Source of the DNA: JAWMQL01 sp033283165
Lineage (GTDB): Bacteria; Pseudomonadota; Gammaproteobacteria; Pseudomonadales; Halieaceae
Length of the DNA: 64,000 nucleotides
Reading direction: 5' to 3'
NCBI GenBank assembly: GCA_033283165.1
Contig: JAWMQL010000008.1
Location: 124,001-188,000, forward strand
Positions within the stretch are counted from its first letter, which is position 1, and each line of letters starts with the position of its first letter. The notes beneath the pieces were generated by a model that saw only the letters and a list, made by a program, of their open reading frames with translations, did not search any database and had not been told where the DNA came from. This document shows, piece by piece, positions 58,750 through 64,000 of this stretch. The position numbers were made by a program, and so were the translations under genes.

Positions 58750-61095
58750 ATGGATAAAGGAAACAGTAGAGTGAACAGGGAAAACACAGCGGTACGGGCG
58801 ACGCCCTGGCCGGGTATCGCGGTCGGAGCCCTCCTGGCCAGTTTGGTGCTGGGTGGTTGCGCCAGCATGCAGCCGGAGGAAGGGGCGGAGGCCGCGACTG
58901 AGAGCCCGGCGGAGAGTTCGCCCGCCGCAGCGGCAGACACCGCGGCTGCCGAGTCCCTCAGCGGCAGTGCCAGGGAACTTGCCACTGCCCGGTCTGAACA
59001 GGAACACCCCAAGGTGACCAAGTACCGGGGCACTGACCAGTTGGTCAAGCTGCCCCCGAAACAGGAACCGGTCCGGCTGGTGGGAGAAGATGTCAGCCTG
59101 AATTTCGAACAGGCGCCACTGGGCGAGGTGGTACACGCTATTATCGGCGATATTCTCGGCCTGGATTACATCATCGATCACCCGGTCAAGGGTGAGGTCA
59201 CCCTGCGTACGCGCACCCCGATCCCGCGGGACCAGTTGCTCGGTATCCTGGAGTCCCTGCTCAAGGCGCACAAGGTGCTGATGATTCGCGGCGACGACGG
59301 GCGCTACCTGATTTCCGGCTCGCCCGAGGCCACCACCATGTCGCCGGCCCTGTCCAATCCGGAGGATTCGGCGGCGGGCTACTCGACCATCATCGTGCCC
59401 CTGCAGTACATCAGCGCCGCCGCCATGGCAGATATCCTGCGCCCGGTGGCCACCGAAAAAGCCCTGGTCAGGGTCGACAATACCCGCAACCTGCTGATGC
59501 TGGCCGGTACCCGGGCCCAGCTCAGCGGCTGGCTGGACATCGTCGCCACGTTCGACATCGACATGCTCAAGGGCATGTCGGTCGGCCTGTTTCCCCTGGA
59601 GAACACCAGCGTCGAGGAGATCGATACCATCCTCAAGCAGATGCTGGGAGGCGCCGGGGGCAAGGACGGGGGCAGCGACATTGCCCGCGTGGTAAAAGTC
59701 ATCCCGGTGCGGCGCCTCAACAGCATCCTGGTGGTTACGCCGCGCGCGCATTACCTGGACACCATCGAGACCTGGCTGGAACGCCTGGACGGTGAGCCCG
59801 ATTCCCTGTTCGAAAAGCGGCTCTACGTGTACCCGGTACAGAACACCACGGCAGCGCGGCTGGCGAAACTGCTGACCGGCCTGTACGCCGGTGGCACGCC
59901 CACCACCGGTGGTGGCCGCCAGGTGGGCGGAAGCTCGACCTTTGGCAGCGGCGGGTATACCAGCAGGCCCGGGGTGGCGCCGGGTATGTCGCCGGAGACC
60001 CTGGGCTCCTCCAGTGCTGGCTCCGGCAGCCTGCGGAGTGGGGGCAGCAGCAGTCTCGGCGGCGGCAGTACCGGCAGCGGTGTGGGTGGCAGCGGCGGCT
60101 CCGGCATGTCCGCGGGCGTCAGCAGCAGCTTCGGTTCGCGCAACGACGAGCGTAACGAACTTGCCAGCGCCAACCTGAATACCGGCGACGGTGGCGCGGG
60201 CAGTTTTTCCGATGTCCGGGTGGTGGCCGACGACGAGAACAACGCCCTGATGATTTACGCCACCGGCAAGCAGTACCAGACCATCGAGGACGCGCTGCTG
60301 CAACTCGACGTGGTGGCGACCCAGGTGATTATCGAGGCCAGTATTGTCGAGGTGACCCTGACCGAGGACCTCACCTACGGCCTGGAGTGGACGTTCAAGG
60401 CGGGCCTGGGGGGTGACTATGACTCTACCGGCACCCTGGCGCAGACCGCCCTGGGGCCCATCGCCCGTACCGGTTTTTCCTACTCCGTCACCAACAGCGC
60501 CGGGGAGATCAGCGCAGTGCTCAACGCCCTGGCGGAAGAGTCCCTGATCAATGTGATCTCGTCCCCGTCGGTGATGGTGCTGGACAACAACACCGCCTAC
60601 ATCCACGTGGGCAACCAGGTGCCGACCCTGCAGGGCACGACCATATCCGACGGTGGCAATCGCACCGAGAATATCGTCTATCGCGATACGGGTGTAAAGC
60701 TGACCGTCAAACCCTCGGTCAACGCGGGCGGCCTGGTGACCATGGACGTGGAACAATCGGTGACCGATACCGGTACGGTGGACGTTGCCACCGGTCAGCG
60801 CAGCTTCCTGGAGCGCAATATCATGAGCCGGGTGGCGGTGCGCTCGGGCGAATCCGTGGTGCTGGGCGGCCTGATCCGGGAAAATGCCTCCGAGGGGGAT
60901 TCCGGGGTGCCGCTGCTGCACAAGATTCCGGTGGTGGGGAGCCTGTTCGGCACCACGGTCACCAGTTCCAACCGCACCGAGTTGCTGGTTATCATTACGC
61001 CCCGGGCCCTGTTCAACGAAGAGGAATTGCGCCAGGTCAGCGAGGAGATGCGCTCCCAGGTCCGCAACCTGGAGCTGATCGACGCGGACATCTGA
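58750..61095 (+). CDS. gspD: Type II secretion secretin GspD, lipoprotein form
   Basis: 781 residues. Lipobox LVLGGCAS with Cys37: the secretin carries its own lipid anchor, as in XpsD, so a separate pilotin may not be needed. An acidic Ala/Ser-rich linker (about 40-75) precedes N-domains: N0 SLNFEQAPLGEVVHAII, N1 and N2 up to about 380. A Gly/Ser-rich insert of about 80 residues (380-462) sits before the last N-domain. The secretin core runs from VIIEASIVEVTL through VISSPSVMVLDNNTAYIHVGNQVPT to SGESVVLGGLIRE and VPLLHKIPVVGSLFG. A GTG at 58771 is an alternative start. It forms the outer-membrane channel. Confidence 0.96.
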   Translation: MDKGNSRVNRENTAVRATPWPGIAVGALLASLVLGGCASMQPEEGAEAATESPAESSPAAAADTAAAESLSGSARELATARSEQEHPKVTKYRGTDQLVKLPPKQEPVRLVGEDVSLNFEQAPLGEVVHAIIGDILGLDYIIDHPVKGEVTLRTRTPIPRDQLLGILESLLKAHKVLMIRGDDGRYLISGSPEATTMSPALSNPEDSAAGYSTIIVPLQYISAAAMADILRPVATEKALVRVDNTRNLLMLAGTRAQLSGWLDIVATFDIDMLKGMSVGLFPLENTSVEEIDTILKQMLGGAGGKDGGSDIARVVKVIPVRRLNSILVVTPRAHYLDTIETWLERLDGEPDSLFEKRLYVYPVQNTTAARLAKLLTGLYAGGTPTTGGGRQVGGSSTFGSGGYTSRPGVAPGMSPETLGSSSAGSGSLRSGGSSSLGGGSTGSGVGGSGGSGMSAGVSSSFGSRNDERNELASANLNTGDGGAGSFSDVRVVADDENNALMIYATGKQYQTIEDALLQLDVVATQVIIEASIVEVTLTEDLTYGLEWTFKAGLGGDYDSTGTLAQTALGPIARTGFSYSVTNSAGEISAVLNALAEESLINVISSPSVMVLDNNTAYIHVGNQVPTLQGTTISDGGNRTENIVYRDTGVKLTVKPSVNAGGLVTMDVEQSVTDTGTVDVATGQRSFLERNIMSRVAVRSGESVVLGGLIRENASEGDSGVPLLHKIPVVGSLFGTTVTSSNRTELLVIITPRALFNEEELRQVSEEMRSQVRNLELIDADI

Positions 61096-61098
61096 GGA

Positions 61099-61800
61099 AT
61101 GTTGATTTCCATCCATATGCCGAAAACCGCCGGCCTCAGTTTCCGGGCGACCCTGGAGGAACACTTCGGCGATGGCTTCCTGCCCGATTACGAGGATTTC
61201 CCGCTGGCGCACCCGCCCTTCGAGCGCCACGACCTGGCGCTGCAGTACAGCAAAGGGGTTACGGGCCGCGACCTGTCCCGGGTCAACTGCATCCACGGCC
61301 ACTTCCTGCCGGTGAAATACCTGCTGCTGGCGGACACGCGCCCCTGTCACTTCGTCACCTGGTTGCGTAATCCGGTGGAACGGCTGGTGTCCCACTACCA
61401 CTACTGGCAGCGGACCTACGACCCCGCCTCCGACCGCACCTCCTCACTGCACAGCCGGGTGGTGGAGGAGGGCTGGACCCTGGAGGACTTCTGCCTGGCG
61501 CCGGAGTTGCGCAACGTCTACACGCAATTCCTGTGGGCGTTTCCCCTCCAGCACCTGGACTTTCTCGGCATTACGGAACATTTCGATGAAGACTTGCGGT
61601 ACTTTTCCACAGTTTTCCTCGGCAAAAAGGCCGAGCCGCGCTACCTGAACCAGCGCGAGCTGGCCGCCGAGGAGACCTGGATGGAGGAGTTGTCCGCAAG
61701 CACCCGGGCCCAGATCGAGGCCTACCACGAGGAAGACCATGTACTGTATCGCGAGGCGCTGTTGATGCGCGAACAGCGCCTGCGCGGCTCTGCGGCCTGA
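61099..61800 (+). CDS. Sulfotransferase family protein (PF03567-like)
   Basis: 233 residues, 3 nt after gspD. The 5'-phosphosulfate-binding loop is ISIHMPKTAGLSFRATL and the 3'-phosphate-binding segment is CHFVTWLRNPVERLVSHYHYW, the pair that defines PAPS-dependent carbohydrate sulfotransferases (HIPKTxGT and RxPxxRxxSxY). The C-terminus is Arg/Glu-rich. No signal or membrane segment, so it acts in the cytoplasm. Acceptor unknown. Its place as the last gene of the secretion operon suggests, weakly, that it modifies a sugar or surface polymer linked to secretion; it may also simply be co-transcribed. Confidence 0.85.
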   Translation: MLISIHMPKTAGLSFRATLEEHFGDGFLPDYEDFPLAHPPFERHDLALQYSKGVTGRDLSRVNCIHGHFLPVKYLLLADTRPCHFVTWLRNPVERLVSHYHYWQRTYDPASDRTSSLHSRVVEEGWTLEDFCLAPELRNVYTQFLWAFPLQHLDFLGITEHFDEDLRYFSTVFLGKKAEPRYLNQRELAAEETWMEELSASTRAQIEAYHEEDHVLYREALLMREQRLRGSAA

Positions 61801-61809
61801 GTGCCGACC

Positions 61810-61837
61810 TTGCCATTACCCGCTATTGCAGTATAAT
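61810..61837 (+). promoter_or_regulatory. Sigma70 promoter, near consensus
   Basis: TTGCCA (61810-61815), 16 nt, TATAAT (61832-61837). It lies 50 nt before the lipoprotein ATG at 61888 and just after the sulfotransferase stop, so it should start a new transcript. Confidence 0.75.
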
Positions 61838-61887
61838 CGCGCCTCTCCCGAACCCGCTTCCTTGGTAAAAAAGAGTTTAAATTCAAT

Positions 61888-62346
61888 ATGTTAAAGCGTT
61901 ATAGCCGGTGCCTGACAGCGATCGTGCCGGCCCTGTTGCTGATCCTGGCGGCAAGCCTCTTCGGGGGCTGCGCAGCGGATAAGGAACTGACCGATGAACA
62001 GGTGGCCGCGTTGGAGCAGCGGGTGCGTGAGCGCTGGGCCCGGATGGCCGAGCACGACTTTGCCGGCGCCTGGGAATACATGACACCTGAATACCGAAGA
62101 ATCATTCCTAAGGAATTGTTTGTGCACAAATTTTCCTATGCGCTGGAATGGGAGTTGACAGGCGTCGAGGTAGTTCACTATGATGCCCGGGCAGCTGTGG
62201 CGAGTGTGGTGGCCAGGGTCATGACCAGGTCTACCAAACTGACCAAATCCACAGCCATGGGCTTTGGCGCCGTACCGCGAGACCTGCGCGAACAGTGGAT
62301 GCTGATCGACGGGGAGTGGTGGTACAGTGCCAACGATCATGGCTGA
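61888..62346 (+). CDS. Small lipoprotein of unknown function
   Basis: 152 residues. Lipoprotein signal ends LFGGCAAD (Cys28). The mature part begins with a helical segment (LTDEQVAALEQRVRERWARMAEHDFAGAWEYMTPEYRRII) and continues with beta-rich sequence ending LIDGEWWYSANDHG, a layout like small SnoaL/NTF2-type envelope proteins with WxxM...G-EWWY ends. No named family is claimed. It has its own near-consensus promoter and is followed after ~100 bp by the secreted protein gene. Confidence 0.85.
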   Translation: MLKRYSRCLTAIVPALLLILAASLFGGCAADKELTDEQVAALEQRVRERWARMAEHDFAGAWEYMTPEYRRIIPKELFVHKFSYALEWELTGVEVVHYDARAAVASVVARVMTRSTKLTKSTAMGFGAVPRDLREQWMLIDGEWWYSANDHG

Positions 62347-62449
62347 TCGGTATCGGATGCGGTTGAAAGCTGGCTGCAGCTAGCAACAATAAGTGCTAGC
62401 AACTTGAACCATTTTTTGGTTGTTGACTAAAACATTAGGAGTCTCCTTT

Positions 62450-64000
62450 ATGAAAACCAACTTTAAGCCTCTGGGTTTGGCTGCCGCGGTTGCGACCGTT
62501 GTAGCCGGCTATGCGGGTGTTGCCAACGCGGATCATCCGAATCGCGCGAGAGGTAACCTCGGCGACATGGCCATCATCCCATACTACAGCGTGCAGGATG
62601 ACTGGGTCACTGGTATCCACATCATCAACTCTGCGCCGAACACCCAGGTCGTGAAGCTGCGTTTCCGCCGTGCGGAAGATTCAGCCGACGCCCTGGACAT
62701 CAACCTGATCATGTCCCCGTACGACGAGTGGACCGGCTTCCTGGATGACAGCACCGGCAACATCGTGCTGGCCACCGACGACCAGACCTGTACCGCGCCC
62801 CAGCGTGCAAACGGCCGCTTCGAAATGCCCCCGATCTACCGCGCCGGCGCCGAGGAAGGTTACGTCGAAGTGATCGGCATGGGTGTGCCCATCAGTGAAG
62901 CGCAGCCTATCGCTCTGGCCGCCAAGCACGTGGCCGGCATTCCCCGGAACTGTACCGGTGTCGCCTCAAACTTCTTTGCCAATGCCGGTGCCAACCCGAC
63001 CGGTCGCGGTAACATCAACAACGCCCTGACCCACCAGACCTCGGTGGCTGGTGAAGCGGCTGGTTACGCGGGTGCCGGTGCAACTTGTATAACTGCGCAA
63101 GGTACGCCGATCACTGCCGCTGACACCACCCTGTCCGGTGTCTGTCAGAACAACTATGTGCGTTCAGCAAACGGCCTGAAGGTGTCCTACTTCCTGCGCG
63201 ACGCGGCGTCCGGCATCGAGTTCGGCGGCGACGCGGTTCACACCGCCAACTTCGCCAACGCGGCCAATGGTTCAGGCGGTGGCGTGAGCTCGGGTGGTGT
63301 TGCTGGCCAGGCGTGGATGACCAACCAGGAAACTGGTCTGTTCTCCGGTGACGTCTACGGCTTCGACTACCCCGACCTGGACGGTGGTCCCTGGGTCGGC
63401 ACTGACTCAACCACCCTGCGTGGCACCTTCAACAACTACGTGCGCACCAGCGACGGCCTGGGTGTCAACGGCCTGCTGAACGACTGGTCTGTGGCGTCTG
63501 CCCGTAACGTGTCTACCGACTGGGTTGTGACCATGCCTGGCCAGTACACCATGCTGGACTTCTACGTACTGCTGACCCAGGCTGGCGATTTCTCCCAGTG
63601 TGGCCGTCCGGCAATCGTAGCGACCGGCCAGACCCCGGTGCCGTTGTGTGACTTCCGCGACATCCCGGTGATCGCTGACCTGACCCTGTACGATCGTGAA
63701 GAAGGTGTGATCGTGCCGGAAGAAGGCGACCTGGTGATCTCCCCGGCACCTCCGGGCACCGTCAACCAGCTGATCTTCCCGTTCGAGGTAAACGTGGTTG
63801 AGTGGACCGACGGCAGCAACACGCCGGTACTGGGCAGTGACTACAACGTCACGGTTGACCCGACCGTACTGGGCGAGTTCGGCTGGGCATCCCTGGCTGT
63901 TGCCTCCAACCCCGGCAAGTCACAGAACGTGTGTGGCTGGGATCCGGTGACCTTTGAAGCTGGTGGCCCCTTCGGCGGTGTATTCACCTCCGGCGGTGTG
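62450..64000 (+). CDS. Large secreted/surface protein, 3' end outside window
   Basis: 517 codons visible with no stop. TAGGAG lies 8 nt before the ATG. Signal peptide to about residue 27 (GYAGVANA before DHP). The mature protein begins GNLGDMAIIPYYSVQDDWVTGIHIINSAP, is rich in Gly, Asn, Ala and Thr, low in Lys, and contains seven Cys (for example DDQTCTA, PRNCTG, FSQCGRP, VPLCDFR, NVCGWDP) that could form disulfides outside the cytoplasm. Beta-rich by composition. No family recognised. It may be an exported or outer-surface protein and is a plausible, unproven client of the neighbouring type II system. Confidence 0.8.
   Translation, partial: MKTNFKPLGLAAAVATVVAGYAGVANADHPNRARGNLGDMAIIPYYSVQDDWVTGIHIINSAPNTQVVKLRFRRAEDSADALDINLIMSPYDEWTGFLDDSTGNIVLATDDQTCTAPQRANGRFEMPPIYRAGAEEGYVEVIGMGVPISEAQPIALAAKHVAGIPRNCTGVASNFFANAGANPTGRGNINNALTHQTSVAGEAAGYAGAGATCITAQGTPITAADTTLSGVCQNNYVRSANGLKVSYFLRDAASGIEFGGDAVHTANFANAANGSGGGVSSGGVAGQAWMTNQETGLFSGDVYGFDYPDLDGGPWVGTDSTTLRGTFNNYVRTSDGLGVNGLLNDWSVASARNVSTDWVVTMPGQYTMLDFYVLLTQAGDFSQCGRPAIVATGQTPVPLCDFRDIPVIADLTLYDREEGVIVPEEGDLVISPAPPGTVNQLIFPFEVNVVEWTDGSNTPVLGSDYNVTVDPTVLGEFGWASLAVASNPGKSQNVCGWDPVTFEAGGPFGGVFTSGGV

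Noticed and set aside
58516..61401. 961-residue minus-strand open frame
   Set aside because: Antisense of gspD; long only because of high GC third positions.

Overview
The window looks like chromosome of a GC-rich, aerobic, probably marine gammaproteobacterium, most likely of the Halieaceae/Cellvibrionales type. The basis is gene content: homodimeric aceE with a two-lipoyl aceF, FabV, MiaE, a nadA-bepA-tusA-like-perM neighbourhood like that of pseudomonads, an Xps-type type II secretion operon and a steroid ring-degradation operon. Taxonomy is inferred; there is no rRNA gene. I saw no tRNA, CRISPR array, insertion sequence or prophage.

1-5340 is visibly AT-richer than the rest. It holds, on the minus strand, a very large hybrid sensor kinase (beta-propeller, Y_Y_Y, HisKA, HATPase, receiver; it runs off the left edge) and a secreted protein built of eight near-identical 13-residue GYRWGIR repeats with its own intrinsic terminator. 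5341-10924, also minus, carries a secreted subtilisin-like protease and two GGDEF-EAL proteins, one with a true receiver and one with a degenerate receiver. 11133-21530 is mostly housekeeping: a divergent crotonase, a DUF3604 lipoprotein, a deazaflavin-type oxidoreductase, nadA, bepA, a TusA-like protein, a PerM-type permease and a pitrilysin-like M16 lipoprotein. 21796-26152 is aceE-aceF.

26227-31026 is a tight four-gene set: D-glycerate kinase, glucosyl-3-phosphoglycerate phosphatase, glucosyl-3-phosphoglycerate synthase and a GH13 phosphorylase. Together they could make the compatible solute glucosylglycerate and recycle it back to 3-phosphoglycerate. A glycosyltransferase and miaE face it on the minus strand; fabV and an MBL-fold hydrolase follow on plus.

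35286-50567 is a 15 kb plus-strand operon matching the steroid C/D-ring (HIP) pathway known best from Mycobacterium (fadD3, ipdA, ipdB, ipdC, echA20, fadA6, ipdF). It has two pairs of heteromeric-type acyl-CoA dehydrogenases, an extra SDR and an extra thiolase. In place of the actinobacterial TetR regulator KstR2 it has two overlapping Lrp/AsnC-type regulators after the first gene. A candidate operator lies next to a sigma70-like promoter upstream, and palindromic intergenic repeats break the operon in three places.

50712-61095 is a complete type II secretion operon in the order E-F-G-H-I-J-K-L-M-N-D, with a lipoprotein secretin. It is followed immediately by a sulfotransferase-like gene, then a small lipoprotein and the start of a large, Cys-containing secreted protein that runs off the right edge.
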